64,000 nt of DNA, from contig NW_020825442.1 of assembly GCF_003286085.1 (NCBI RefSeq), positions 1 through 64,000 of the forward strand, written 5' to 3'. The position numbers were made by a program, and so were the translations under genes. Origin of the DNA: Drosophila persimilis. Taxonomy: Eukaryota; Arthropoda; Insecta; Diptera; Drosophilidae. Shown here piece by piece: positions 50,432 through 63,822 of this stretch; within the stretch, counting starts at the first letter, position 1, and the number at the start of each line of letters is the position of its first letter. The notes under the pieces are model-generated. The model was given only the letters and a program-made list of their open reading frames with translations. It was not told the DNA's origin and did no database searches.

Positions 50432-51944
50432 TCTCAATCTCCCATTTCCAATTTCTTTGATTTTTTGTTTGGTTTCTTATTCATTTCCATTTCCATTTTT
50501 ATTTTCATTACCAATTTCCATTTCAATTTCGCGTGATTTAATTAAATGTCAAAATGAATCTTTTTATATTTCTTGTGCTCTTCTCCCCACCCCACACACG
50601 TGGCACGTGGCATGTGGCATGTGGCTGGCCTCACCCTCTCCAGTCGCTTGGCTTGGCTTTCGGTTAGATTTGTATTCCAGGCCGCAATCCGCTAATGCTT
50701 CTAATTGCATTTCGATGCTCTTTCCGAGACAGCCAAAACCGAGGTGCGCTGCTGCATGTCGTTGAACATAATTGCAGCTGTAGCCGTTGTGCCTCCATGA
50801 GAACGATATGGGCCATCCTTTAGGGTATCTAAAGCGTGGCCTTTCGGCCGTAATGGCGTAGGTGTCGCCGGGAGGCGCATCCACAGAATGTAAGCGAATG
50901 GTTCTGTCTGGAGTGCGGTGTGCGGCGTGCGGTGTGCGGTGTGCACGGCTTGAGGTGGTTGCAGGGGCGCCCAGAAGTTGCACAGGCGTAAAAGCGCATT
51001 AATTTCCCCCGCTAGGCCTCCCTGGCTTTCGCTTTCCTGCTCCCCAGCCGACAAAGGTGTCCAAAGGGTTTTGCCACTGTCCCAGAGTAGCTTAGCAGTA
51101 GTGGAGAATGTTCGACACTTTTGTCGCCTGTCGGGCGTTTGGGGAATTTCCACAGCCTGGACCCCGCAATCTCGTACATGAGTGTGGGGTGTGCATTATT
51201 TCTAATTAGTAAAGTTTGTCTGTCAACCGAGTAGAGCCGTGGTGGGGGGGAGGGACTGGGTGATGGGGAAATCCAGATGCTAGATGCCTGTTGGAGAAGG
51301 CAATGGGAAAACTTCTTTGACTTTTGTCGAAACCCAAACGGGCAAATCAAATTCAAGTAGCGCCGAAATGCCAAATAAAAACGACAGAGCTCAAGAGTCT
51401 TCCGCCCATCAAAAAAAGGGCAGAGGGAGCGGAAGCCCGGAGGGGCGGGGGGAAAACTCTCCGATTTCAACTCTCTTGAAGCGCAATTGAAAAAGAGACA
51501 GAGGGACAGGGGCTGGGACTGGGACTAAGAGTGAGAGTGAGAGCAAAGCTCGTGACAAAACATTTTTCCTGCACAATGGGGCCAAAGTTAATGAGCAATC
51601 TCCTTAAGCTCGTGTCTGTGTGCCTCTGTGTACCTCTGTGTACCTCTGTGTGTGTGTTAGCCCTTTGCCAAATGGCCAACAAGCACAAAGGCAAATGTCA
51701 AAGCCCATAACTCAAACTCAAACACGAACACAAACAGGAAAACAGGAAAACAGAAAAGCGGAGAGAACTGGAAGCTTATGATTTGTCGCCGAGTCTTACT
51801 CTCGTTTATTGAGTTTTCTTCTTTCTCCTTCTTTTTTCATTGTATTTTCTTTCCTTTAGCCGTTTTTTAATTTATTTATTTCTTTAATTTTGATTATTTT
51901 TCATTAATTCCTTTTATCTTCCATTTCTAAACTTTTTTTTATTG

Positions 51945-52268
51945 TTTATCGATAATTATTGATTGGTGATAGATTTCGATTTCCACTCATACCTTAATTC
52001 GCGCTGTTTGATAAGTTTTACTTATCGTCTATCGATATGTATCGATTATTGATGGATATCCATTTGTACAGCAACTGTGCTCCTCTTCCATAGTTTTCTC
52101 TCTTCTTAATCCACGTTCGTCGATCGTTTGTGTATCGATAAGTATCGATGAGTGATACATGAAGACTTCAACCTTATTTTAGGGTCAGTTTTAGCTAGGC
52201 TTCTCTTCTGGGTTTGTATCCCTTTGGATTCATGATTCCCATGGACACAAATCAATACATCGATAGGC
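51945..52268. promoter_or_regulatory. CGATA/TATCG cluster
   Basis: TATCGATA occurs at about 51,947, 52,030 and 52,133, with further TATCG and ATCGAT copies to 52,263. The block is T-rich and noncoding. Confidence 0.4.
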
Positions 52269-54445
52269 ATTAGTCATGCATGAATAATGGATTTATTCAT
52301 GGATAAAGCAAGCCTCAACAGGCTTGCATCAGTCCATTGTATCGGTCTTTCGATGAAGAATGAATCCCTCCGGCTATCACTTTCTCCACCACAAGGAAAA
52401 CACAATACTAAATGCCTATCCAGGTGAATAATATTTCGCATGGAAGTTTACGTAATTGGATTTGGCAATTAGCATTCAACTATTTGGCAGGGAATATTCA
52501 TTGAACATCATTAACCGAATATACTCGTTCATGCTCGCAATCGAATGGTATGTGGAATATTTTGTGTTTCGATTCGATCAAAATTAGCTGCCAAACAGAT
52601 GATAACCGGAGAGGGGGCAGGCCCGAGTGGGAGGTACGAGTAGTAGTTCTCCGTCGACATTCATCTTTGATGAAGTTTTGCCATGGAAATTTGGGTTGCC
52701 GAACTTTTTCCATTTCACAATTTATAAAAGGTTCTCTCCCTCCCTGCCTTCCTGCCTCCCTGCCTCCCTGCCTCCCCTCCTCCCATTTCGATGCATTTCC
52801 ATTTCGAGTCATAAATATTTTCCGGCTTTACTTTTATACATGTATGGATGTGCGTGTGTGGATGTATAATTTTTGTGGAACCCCTTAGTGCCCCTCTCTC
52901 CGTATCCCTCTGGGCGGAGCACACGTTTAAACAGACAATATAAATTGTACAAGCCACGAAGGACATGCCATTTACATATGTGTTTGCAATTATACATATA
53001 TATATATGTCTGTACCTATGTATATGTAGGCATATACGAGTGCACACACCCTACGTGGAATCGTACGCGCACGAGTATATGTATTATTTATAGGCTTTTC
53101 TATCCTACATGCCATTATACAGATATCGCAGCGTTTTTCCGCCAGCCATTTGCAAATCCAATTAGCTTAGATTAAACAAATAAAATGCCAAAACAGTATA
53201 CAGTTGTCTACCCCGTTCTAGGGGCGCAGGATCCCTTGGGAGGGGGACGGGGCTGCATTTCTCCAGCGACTCGCGACAGAGACTATAAATCTTGCATACA
53301 ATTTATTGACAATGCTTTGGGGCGACGAGCAAACAATGTCCTTCCGGTCTCAAGCAGGGGCGCGGCAGGATGGACGCCACAAAAGGATGCAACTCTGTGG
53401 CGAGGAGGCGACGTGGCGCGGAGAGGCGAGCGGTGAAAGTGGTTGTATTTTACTTTATTTTGTTTGCCATTATTAACAATTAACGCGCGACAGAGAACGG
53501 CCATTGGCCATTGAAGCGGGCATTGATTTATAGGGTAATTTCACTCACTGCTTAATATTTTAAAGTTCCTGGATTTCCACGCTCCATCAAACATTATTGA
53601 AGAGACTTCAGGAAAAGGTCTATTTTCTTTGGAAAAATAAATGATCTATCAACAAAATTCATGCCGTACAGGGCGGCTTATCGCAGCAAGATTTTGTGGT
53701 GCCACTGGGGATACCCAAAGGATGTGGAATCAGGCTCAGGAGAAACGAGTGATGCTTCAATGAATGTTAAATTTATTTTACATGCAGTTTACTCGGATTT
53801 TACACTTATTTTACATGAATTTTACATACATTTTACCTACATTTTACATGTATTTTGCAAGTATTTTACATGTATTTGACATACCAAAAGTAAAATTATG
53901 GAAAAAAAACGCCATACTGTTGTCCCTGCAAGCTTTTGCAATAAAAGCTTTCATGAGCTTTAGTCTAACGCTTTTTCTTGCCCGTTTTATGGCAAATGCG
54001 GCTTTTTCAGCGAAATACTTGAATGCTAACGCTTAAGAAGCAGAGCTGTAAAGAGAAATAAAGAGTGATAGGGGGAGAGAGAGCGAGAGAAAGAGATGGA
54101 TAAGAGAAAGTGCGGATGAAGTTGGGCAAGCAGAATTGATCTAAATGAATGACTCCCGCAAGGCAGCAGAACGCCAACAGAATTTTAATTGGAACACGAA
54201 ACATGATTCAATTTGGGGACTGCCCCAGACGGCGGCGGGGCGGGGGCTGCTGAAATGTTAAAGTTTGTTTTGGCTAATAAATTCTGGGAGTAACTATTGG
54301 AATTGTTTGTTGAAATTATTTGTTGCCAATTCCCCGTAACTATTTATAGTGTTTTCTACAGTTTTCTGCAGCTTTTTGTGGGAGTTGTTTTTTGTGTGTA
54401 TCTTTTTGGGAGTATCTTTGGAGTCTCTCTTCTGGCTGGAGTTGC

Positions 54446-54477
<32 letters not shown>
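54446..54477. repeat. (CTG)n tract
   Basis: About ten CTG units. A related CTG run lies near 54,591-54,609. Both sit in open frames that are simple Ala or Leu runs and not genes. Confidence 0.85.
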
Positions 54478-55480
54478 ACAAGCCATAAATAAAATTCTTG
54501 GTATGTTTTAAATGTGTTGCAGTTGTTTCTGGCTGCCGTTTTTGCTGTTTTTGGCCAGGGCCAAAACGCTTCTGTTTTTGTCAGTTTTATGCTGCTGCTG
54601 CTGCTGCTGTATGTACGTACTGCCTGTTGTTGTGGCTATTTCCTGGCCCCAGACAACTGACATACAAAATTTAACACTGCGGCGACACTGTTGTTGCAGC
54701 TGTTTGTTGCAACTACCACTGTTCTTGCTACTGTTGCTGCTGCTTCTGCTGCAGTGTTATGGTCCACAACCAAAAATGTGGGTCACTGCGGTAATGTTCT
54801 GTCGAGGTTTTCAGACCCCCGCCCCCCGACCCCCCCAGTCGAGTGCCTGTTGTTGATTTTTTGGCTTTGGCTTTGGGGCCAAGAATCTTAAGCACTTGGC
54901 CTCCTAATTCCTCAATCGCTGCGATTGCCAGTGCAATTATGTTTGAAGATTTCTCATCGATGCAGTAGCAGCAGCAGCGGCAAAAACGGGACACACACAC
55001 AAAATTGTAGCATACTTTGCAGCGTCACTGCTCTCCCACACACACAGACACACACACAGAGACACAGAGGTGGAGGAGGAATGGACGGTATGGCTGGCTG
55101 TGGAGTTCTGTGGAGTCTGGGGCACAAAAACGTTGTGCATATACATATGTACATATGTATGTACATTTATCAAATTGTTGTTGCATTTGGAGCGCAAATA
55201 AGTGGTTTATGATGAACCCCTAAGCACCAGGCCAACCCCTCCCCCGCCTGATCCTGCAAACACTCTGCCACACTGCGCCACACCCCACGTGTGCCTCTTC
55301 CCTGATGCAGCTACTGCTCCTGTCACTGCCAGCCATTGGCTTTACCCTTAGAGAGGGTACATATGTATGTTACCCCAGATGATCCCTCTCTAGATCTATC
55401 CCTAGTATCACTCCAACTAAAAAATACCTTTTTCTCTGCCTTCAAATTTGTCTATGATCCGTTTTCCTATAAAGCCTTTC

Positions 55481-55510
55481 GCTTATGCGAAATTTGTGCA
55501 GCGAATCAGC
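55481..55510 (+). repeat. Dispersed repeat copy, TTATGGGAAATTTGTACAGC type
   Basis: GCTTATGCGAAATTTGTGCA then GCGAATCAGC is very close to the copy at 63,024. It is followed by a TTCCATCTG that parallels the GGCATCT seen after other copies. Confidence 0.45.
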
Positions 55511-55687
55511 GTTTGTTTTCCATCTGCAAGGGTATGAAAGGCTTAGACTTTCTCTGCTCTTTGTTGCTGCTGCTGTTTTTCTGTGTCTATCCCGGATGTT
55601 GCTGCTGCCCCATGCACCCTGCCTCCTACTGCTGCTTCATTTTGCATTTTTACGAGCATTTGCAGTGTCCGTGTTGTTGCCAGTGTC

Positions 55688-55750
55688 GATGTTGCTGCTG
55701 TTGCTGCTGTTGCTGCTGTTGCTGCTGTTGCTGTTGCTGCTGCTGCTGTG
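55688..55750. repeat. (TTGCTGCTG)n compound tract
   Basis: TGCTGCTGT repeats fill about 60 bp. They produce the poly-Cys and poly-Leu frames in this region. Confidence 0.85.
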
Positions 55751-55822
55751 GCAGTTGTTGGGCGAGTAGCGCTATAAATTGTTTATACGGTTCACTTGGC
55801 TTTGGGGCCATTTGGGATCACA

Positions 55823-55858
55823 ACACACACACACACACACACACACACAGTGCGAGTG

Positions 55859-55902
<44 letters not shown>
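55823..55902. repeat. (CA)n-(TG)n inverted microsatellite pair
   Basis: (AC) from 55,823 to 55,849 is followed after a spacer of about 15 bp by (TG) to 55,902. The two arms are complementary, so an RNA or single strand could fold into a hairpin stem of about 26 bp. Confidence 0.85.
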
Positions 55903-55905
<3 letters not shown>

Positions 55906-58900
55906 AAAACAAATTTTCGTTGGACGTGCTTGAAAATCTATTAAGCGTTGATAATTCAGCGCTTTCTGGCTTTTGTGGACGCAGAAACGAAGCGGGATGG
56001 CATAGAGTCCGTACAATAAATGGTACAGTGTGTGTGTGTGTGTGTTTGTTCATGTGTGATTATTTAATTGAAAATGAGACAAAAAACAACACTCAATGGA
56101 GGATGGAGTGGGAAGGACACATTAAGCTGATTTAAGGCCACTAAAAAAAATTCAATTAAATACAATTATCAACGGAAAATACATATAGCAATAAATATAT
56201 GTGTACATACGTATAATTAGGCAACAAAGAGATATAGAAATAACAAAATGAAACAAACACACAACAGCAGAGAGAGCACAAATACTGAGAGCTGGTCGCC
56301 GGAGAGGATGCCCAGATATGCCGCCCGGGATAAAGAATTTATTCACTCAAAATACAGTTAGAAAATCATATATTCTATGAGGGACCTTCTAGGGCAGGTC
56401 CTGCTCTGCCAAGCTGCAAAAGAGAATAAACGCCACTGAGAAAAAGGAAAAACAACATTTATGCGTGTGCATGACTGATGCTGGACTTGAGGACTGGACT
56501 GTTCTAGGGTATGAAATGCGGCGACATCTACGCCTCTCTGTTTTTGGTTTATATGCCATTCGTTCGCTCTGCCTGTGTCGCCCTCCTCTTAATCATTGGC
56601 TTAATTGTTTTGGAAGTCAGGCGTAAAGAAATTTGAATTATCGACTGCAAAAGAATGCCAAGGAATGAGCTATAATGCACAGACACAGGCACAGAGACTG
56701 TACAATGCAAAAATTGCAAACAAATGTCCGCAATAAATTCAATTAAATTTCCCATAAGAGTTGATAATCAAATTTGCATTCCCTGGGCCGCAATTTGAAA
56801 TTAACCAGATGAATGGAAAATATTGTGAAATTAATAACAAAATAAAATCACACAATCGAAAAAAATGCATTTTCAATTGCTTCGATATTGTCACACAAAA
56901 TTGAATTATGATTAAAATATGCAATAATCTGCTGATGGGTCGAATCGAATCCTGAATTTGTAATTCAACAACTACATTCCTGGCGGAGGACTGTACCAAA
57001 AAGGAAGGTGGCCAGACTTTCTTTTGATTCGATAATCAGGCACACGTTCTGTGGCCGAAGGAAAGACGTGGCAGGAGGCACCGAGTGATGCAAGATCCAT
57101 TCATGTTCGACCTCGAGGTAGCCATTTTTGTTTTGTTTGTGCCGCTGCCTTCTAGTTGGCTCCTGCTTTGTTTCATCTGCCTTCTGCTGCGGGTTTTGAT
57201 GATGCCGCCGCCGCTGATTGTCCCCGCCACGACATTTCGTGCTGTGTGACAATTGTTTTTTACCCCAAGAACAGCAGAAGCAGCAGCAGCACAAGAGGAA
57301 CAACAACTAATATCAACTACAATGACAGGCAGAACACGGAGGAGCCTCTCCCAAGCAAAGGCTAGAAGCCGAAGGATAGATGCCCTTTTGCATACCACGA
57401 AAATATGGAAGTGTAAAATAAAATATTAATGAGAAATCTATGCAAATGCATACGTACGTAATTAGCTGTGTTTCTGTGTATGTAATTAGCTGTGATTTTG
57501 GGTATGCAATAAGATGTGTGTCTGTGCGTAATAAGCTCTGTCTGTACGCAATAAGCTCTGTCTGTATGCAATAAGCTGAGGTGCATTGCAGGCAGTCCTT
57601 TCTGCGGTGCCAGGACAGCTTATCGCATCGAAAGGGTATACAAAGACAGAGAATGCCTTGCTCTCCTCTTCTCAGTTCTTCTCTGTTCTCCTCTGCTCTG
57701 CTGTGCTCTGCTGAATGGTAGTTTACAGCACCGCGAGGCACAAAAATGCTTAACCATGCCACATGAAATATGGTTGTAGTGTGGGGTTGTGCGGCAGGGA
57801 TTTGCTTGCAGGCAAGGACTCACGGCGACTTGAATTATAAGACGTTGTCCTTCTGCCTTTAGTCTTTGTGTCGTCTCTTTTATATGTGTGTGTGTGTGTG
57901 TGGGCATGGGATGCGATGGAATGGGATGGAATGGGGGGCTGGTCCTGCCTGCTGCTCTTTTATGCCTTTCGCCATATAATTTATATACGCTCAAATATAA
58001 ATAACAATGAAAAGTGCCATGGCGGGAAGCAAGAAAATGCGTCGCATTCTGCCCTTTGTTTTTCCTCGCTCTCATTTTATTTTTAGCGGTTTGTTTGCTT
58101 TCGTCAGATGGGTCTTCAAATGGTTTCTCCACCGCCGCACTTTCACCCACTCTCGCTCTCGCTCTCGGCTGGAACTAATTAGAAGCCAAACCAGAGACAG
58201 CGCAAATAAGAGTCATTTTTCACATGAAATTCTTTAAGGAAAACGAACGAAATTTCTACGAAATGAAAAACCTTAGATTAGAGGCTATCCTGCCAATCGT
58301 CGCCCCGAATCAACTTGTCTATGCGATTTTTTCACTCTCTGAGAATCGGAGATAAAAGTACCAGAAAACTAAATCAAGGGAGAGGCAGGGTAAGGAGTGA
58401 ACGGAGTGCAGGAGCAGCCCAAGATGCTCGAGTGTCAAGGAAGAACTTTTCAATGTACAGTTAACCGTTGCAGCCACCAGGCAGGGATGGGAATGAGGCA
58501 GGGGTGTGGTTTGGGCCATCATATTGTCTATCAGCTGTGGCCAACAGAGACAGAGCGAGAGACGGGCGTCTTGAGTCTTGGGAGTCAAGTGTTTGGTCTC
58601 TAATAAGTTAACTGGTCTGTAAATTGTTCTCGTCCTCGCTATCCTCCGTCCGTCCGTCAACAGTGGGACACGGACGCTGTGGTAAAGAGTGGACTAGGTC
58701 TCTCTGTGATCTATATTCGTTATCTAGAATGGCCCTGGCTTCTGTTCCACTGTACAATGTATTAAACACTGACAGTTTTGGTTCACACCCTGATCCCTGA
58801 TCCCTGATCCCTGTCTCTGTTCGCGCCACAGCTCTATTCGTACACCCAAGAAATACACTCAATCCCCCAACCCCCGCCAAATCAATTTGTTCCCGTTCTA

Positions 58901-59869
58901 ATTGGCTCTACAGTTTTTGTTCCTTGAAAAATTACACAAAAATATATAAAGGTATTAAAATAAGGATTCCAAGTAAAGACTATTTTGACACCCATTTCAG
59001 ACAAGCAATCTGCAAAAAAAGTCTGCAGCCGTTTACTTATGGGACACTTCCGGGTGGTTCAGCGAAGACGCCTGAAACGGTGGAATGAAACTTCAGTGAT
59101 AGCGTGGAAAAGAGAGGGTGCCGTGTCGCTTCTCTTCTGGGACACAGGGTATTGAGCCTTACTTGACCTGGCCCCACGCCCCGCACTCGAATCGAGTGTA
59201 CAGCTATCCACTGGGCTCTCAACATAAAAAGTTGCCGTTGCAGTTGGGCCAGGCACATAATTGGCAGTCGCTACAAATTCCATAACTGAATTGAATGTTC
59301 GAGGCAGTCGAGCGTGGGGCGTAATCAATTAATTAACTACAAAATTGCAGTCGACGTTAATGAAGTTGCGGCCGCCATGGCCACTAAAACTGAGGGGAAA
59401 AAAAGGAAAACATAAATCAGAATCAGAATCAAAAAAAAAAAAAAAAACTGAAACAGAAACAGAAGCGGCCGCAACATCGGTAATACCAAAATCAATTGAG
59501 TTGGATTACGAGTACTATTTGCATTCGAGTTCCGAGCGGAAGGATGTGGACGAGGGATGGGGAGTGTCCTGATTGAGTGGGTTAATTACAGATGGCGAAA
59601 CGGATGGATGGATTAATGGAAATGGGGAATTATGCGAGTAAAAGCATTACTCATTCAAATGAAAAATCCTACAAAATTAGGCACAGCAATGGGGGATAAA
59701 ACTAGAACAAAAATATTGATGAGAGGCCTGATTGATGAAAATCCATCATGATTAAGTGAAGGAAATATTGTGAAATTAAAATATGGAAAATCATTAAAGA
59801 GGGGTGGAAAAGCATTCCAAGCACTTGCGGACTAAACAGAAAAAGATATGTCTATCCCATGTTCCATTA

Positions 59870-60000
59870 CAATGTTCCATTCGCTATACAAATCTCCCAT
59901 AAGTGAACGGAATGGCCCCTGGAAAGAGGAAGAGATTTGAAAAATATGCAGATGCCATTCCACTATCCCATTCGCTGTGCGAATTCCCCATAAACGAACG
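59870..60000 (-). repeat. Two tandem copies of the dispersed repeat, about 90-95 bp apart
   Basis: On the minus strand ACTTATGGGAGATTTGTATA-GCGAATG (59,905-59,878) and TTTATGGGGAATTCGCACAG-CGAATG (59,994-59,969) share the core and the following GGAATGG-type sequence. Confidence 0.5.
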
Positions 60001-61479
60001 GATACATTCGAGCAAGAAAACAACAAAGTAGCGCCTTGGAAAATGTGTAGAGAAAACCATGGAAATTTCCTTGGAGCCGTGTTTCTGTGACATTTTATTA
60101 GACACGACCGCATTCGCTGAAATCCTTAATTCTCATCGACACACACCTGAGTTGGCAACTCGTTCAAGTTCCTGTGTTGTCCTCTCCTGTCATTTAGTGT
60201 CAATTCCAAATGAGATTCTCCAGCGCCACAAAAATGTTGCAAGCGTTTGCATTGCGCGTGTGTGTGTGTGTGTGTGTGTGCATGTGAATGTCGTTCATGC
60301 TCTATTAAGCTGTAATGAGATTAGATAATTGATTGCAGAGGGGCCGGGGGATGGGATCAAACTTTGTTGGCCTCCAAAAACCACATGCGAAAGCCAAGCA
60401 CCTAGCAGTCCTTCTGATTGAGCGGGATGTCCCACAGGGCAGCAGCAGGAGGCAACAGGAGGCAACAGGAGGCAGCAGGAGGCAGTGTGGGATAACCTCT
60501 TGAAAGTTTCAAACTGATTGAGTGCCATGCAGCGCGAATCCACATATTTGGGGGCCTGCAAATAAACGGATTTTACTGGGCAAAGTCCACATTGGAATTC
60601 AAACTGCGAGTTTCGGTTTCTGTTTCAGTTTCAGATTTTCCTTTAAGCATTTGCCCCCATTTGCTCGCACTGCCACGGCCCGGCTATTCGCTAATTTTTG
60701 CAGCTCAGTTTTGCATGCTAATGGCACGACGGCCGCGGGTTTTGGGGCACAGAATGGGGCTGCTGTGCCGCTGTTTTTCCGTGTTGCAAATTCACAGAAA
60801 TCTCTTTTCAGCTTTCGCTTTTTTCTGCTGCTTTCCAGCCACAAAATGGCAAAAGCCAAAAACCAAAAAAAAAAGAAGAAAAGGAAGAAAAGTTGGTGAA
60901 ACGAACGCATTTGGACAGGTGCAACGTAACGGAGCATTCACGATGACAGCGGAAGAGTGCACTTAAAAAAAGTGCAAGAAATAAAGGTTTTTTCCACCTT
61001 TTTTTGTTGGTAAATTTAGTAAGAGAAAAACAGAAATACAAGAAATTTAATAACCACGAATGGCTCTTAAAGGAGAACAAATTACTTGCCTCTTTGAATA
61101 TTGGCATAGGCTCTACGCTGCGATCCATAAATCAAGCAGGGCTCCACGACGAAACTCAAACGTATACGGCCAACGGAGATTTTTTAATTATAGATCTGTA
61201 TACCTTAGGGAATAAATACAATTTTGCGCCACGGAAGTACTATTTCGGAATCCCCAAATCATTGGCATACATTTATTTATTTTTTTATATATATAAATAT
61301 ATTCCACATGGAGTTCACATAGTTGTGTGCTCTTAAACAGAATGATTTTCTTATTTTAACATTTTTAGTATGCCAAATATTTTTTTATTATTATAACTTG
61401 TATTTTTTATTATGAATACTACTAATTCTAATTTGATTATATTTATTATCATTATGTAGTATTATTATTATTATTTTTG

Positions 61480-61670
61480 CTATTATTATTTTTAATTATT
61501 TTGTTATTTATTTCTTTTCGTTTTTTTTTTTAAATTCTAATTTTATTAATTTTATTATTATTTTGTATTATTATTATTATTATAGTTTTTTTAATATAAT
61601 TTTTAATAATTTTTTTTTATTATTATTTTTAATTATTTTGTTATTTATTTCTTTTCGTTTTTTTGTTTTT
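61480..61670. repeat. Direct repeat in AT-rich DNA
   Basis: TTAATTATTTTGTTATTTAT followed by TTCTTTTCG and a T-run occurs at about 61,492 and again at about 61,629, virtually identical over some 45 bp. The spacer is (ATT)n. Confidence 0.65.
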
Positions 61671-62904
61671 TGTTTTTAGTACTTTTAATAGAAGTAGAGA
61701 GCTGAATGTTTTACCAAGCCTCTTAAATAGTATTTGTAGCTGTAAAAAACTGCCAACCAATTAACCCCCCGTAGTTTCAAACTAATACAAAATTTTACGA
61801 TGGCTCCTCAATTAAATAACTTTGAATTCTCCTTTTTTGGGAACCGGGTATGGTTCAGTCTGTTCAGTTCTTCGTTTCTTTATTGCTCGCCTCTGAAGCT
61901 TCCTCCGCAGCTTCCTCCTTCCCTTATGGACTGTTGACGGCAAATAGTACCAGAGATACTCCTTGATTAACTCTTTGGCATTGGCTAGAATTTTCAGCTA
62001 AATGAAGATGCACGCAGCACAAAAGGAAGAGCCCTACTCTTTGTAATAAGAATTCTAAATACCTAAATACGTTTTATGCATTTATTTTCCATGCGAACGT
62101 TTCTGAATAATAATAGTGCAAAGACTGGCAAGGAATTCCCGCCATTTCAAGCTTGGTCAGGGTTGTCGTCGATCCGCTAGCTTTGGGTTGCCACACGACA
62201 ACTCCGGCACACGCATATTTCAGGGTTTTTTTTCTAAAACCTTTTCATACATTTTTAGGATCATTCTGCAATGGCATAATATATTTGATAAATCCAGAAT
62301 CTGCACAGAAAAAGCCACACACACATACTATACAATGTGGCAGCCATAAAAATCCCCGACAGTCAACTGTAAACATTTTGTTGGTATTTTTTTGGGGACA
62401 TACTCCGTGCTGCGTGGCACAATTTTCCTGTCATATCCTTCACCTAATTTGGGGCCTGCTGTCCGAGTCCGTGTCCGTGTCCGGGTCGCTTCGGACCGCC
62501 ATGCAAACTAGATTATGGTCAACTTAGTGCTACCTTTATGCACGACCAGTACTAGATACACACGCCCGCCCGTATCTGTCCTTCCCTTTTGGTTTTTGTT
62601 TTTGCTTTTGTTTTTTGTGGTCAACATTGTTTCAGCTTTTGTGGCTTTTCTGTGCCAAAGTCAAAAAATGTTCCAGTTGCAATTAAAACCGCAAAAAAAC
62701 AAAGCAGCGAAAATGAAGGTCTCTCTATAGGGTATTTGTTGTAGAGCAAACAGAAGGGTATACTTTTCATGTTGTTTGTGGGAGGGTCACAATGAGGATA
62801 GAAAATGGGTGTTTTTAGCGATCTAACCATCAATGTATGCATATCCTTGGTATTGGGAAGACAATGTGGAATTCTTGGCGGTTTTCCGATTACTGGAATG
62901 TGTC

Positions 62905-63075
62905 CTTTTTCTTAGGGGAAATTTGTGTTGGATAAACATTTATCGCTGGTGGAATCTTTCTATCGAGTATTTTTTTTTGGCTCTTTATCTCGTTATATCT
63001 AAACAACGATCCTTTTGTCCTTTTGCTTATGGGAAATTTGTACAGCGAGATCAAACGTCATTTGTGGCATCTTTC
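62905..63075 (+). repeat. Two tandem copies of the dispersed repeat, about 113 bp apart
   Basis: GTCCTTTTTCTTAGGGGAAA-TTTGTG (from 62,902) and GTCCTTTTGCTTATGGGAAA-TTTGTACAGCGA (from 63,018) are both followed by TGG(A/C)ATCTTTC(T)ATCGA or a close variant. They form a diverged tandem duplication. Confidence 0.55.
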
Positions 63076-63791
63076 GATAGAGGGCGCTTCTGATTCTGTT
63101 ATCGCTTAAACTCTCTTTGGTACTCGGAGAGAGAGATAGACAGATGTAGAGTCATTAGCTGAAGGGAGGACGGAGTGCTAGAAATAACATTAGAGGACAG
63201 CTAGTCTTCGTAGTTGCTCTCTTTCTCTCTATGTTCTCTATTTTTCCCAACAAAAGACTGAGAGAGAGCCAGCAAGCGGCAGCTATCGGCTCCGATACCT
63301 ATAAAGTATCAGTTGTATTAGTTACGTAAATCAGAAGCTTGCTTATACTCTGACGTATACTGACTGAGTGCCGGGTATAAGAGTAGAGACTCGCCCCTTG
63401 CCGCGGCTCGCAGCGTTCCCGCCCGTTCTGCTTCTCTCTCTCTCTCTGCATGCTCCCTCCTGCTCTTACCCTCTGTTCCTTGTGTGCCTTTCTCTCTTTT
63501 TGGTTTTGCACTTCTTTTGTGTGTGTTTGTTGTCTTTATGGTCTAATTATCTCTATTTATTTATGCTACTGCCAAGCAATTTTCGTTTGCTCTGCCGCTA
63601 TCTCTTCCTCCCTCTCTCTGGCACTCTTCTTTCTCTCTCTCCTTCTGTTATCCTCCGTTATTTTTTGTTTGTTGGTTTTACTGTTGCTGTCCCCCAATCT
63701 CTTATTTTACTTTTTTTGGTCTTTCCTGTGTGTTTCTTTGGTAGTTTCTTTGTTTCATTTTTGATAGCTTTTACTTTTGTGCAAATCCCAT

Positions 63792-63822
<31 letters not shown>

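Noticed and set aside
55336-55944. 202-codon + strand frame with many Cys
   Set aside because: The Cys run is a CTG/TGC repeat and the tail is a GT/CA tract. The rest shows no domain.
61004-61336. 110-codon + frame in non-repetitive DNA
   Set aside because: No recognisable domain, no splice or promoter context, and the end is AT-rich low complexity. Left as unannotated.
12785-62760. Many scattered GGGTAT/ATACCC hexamers
   Set aside because: Their number is close to chance for a 6-mer on both strands, and the flanks do not align.
63290-63400. TATAAAG and GTATAAGAG as a promoter
   Set aside because: TATA-like words are common here. No initiator or downstream gene could be shown.
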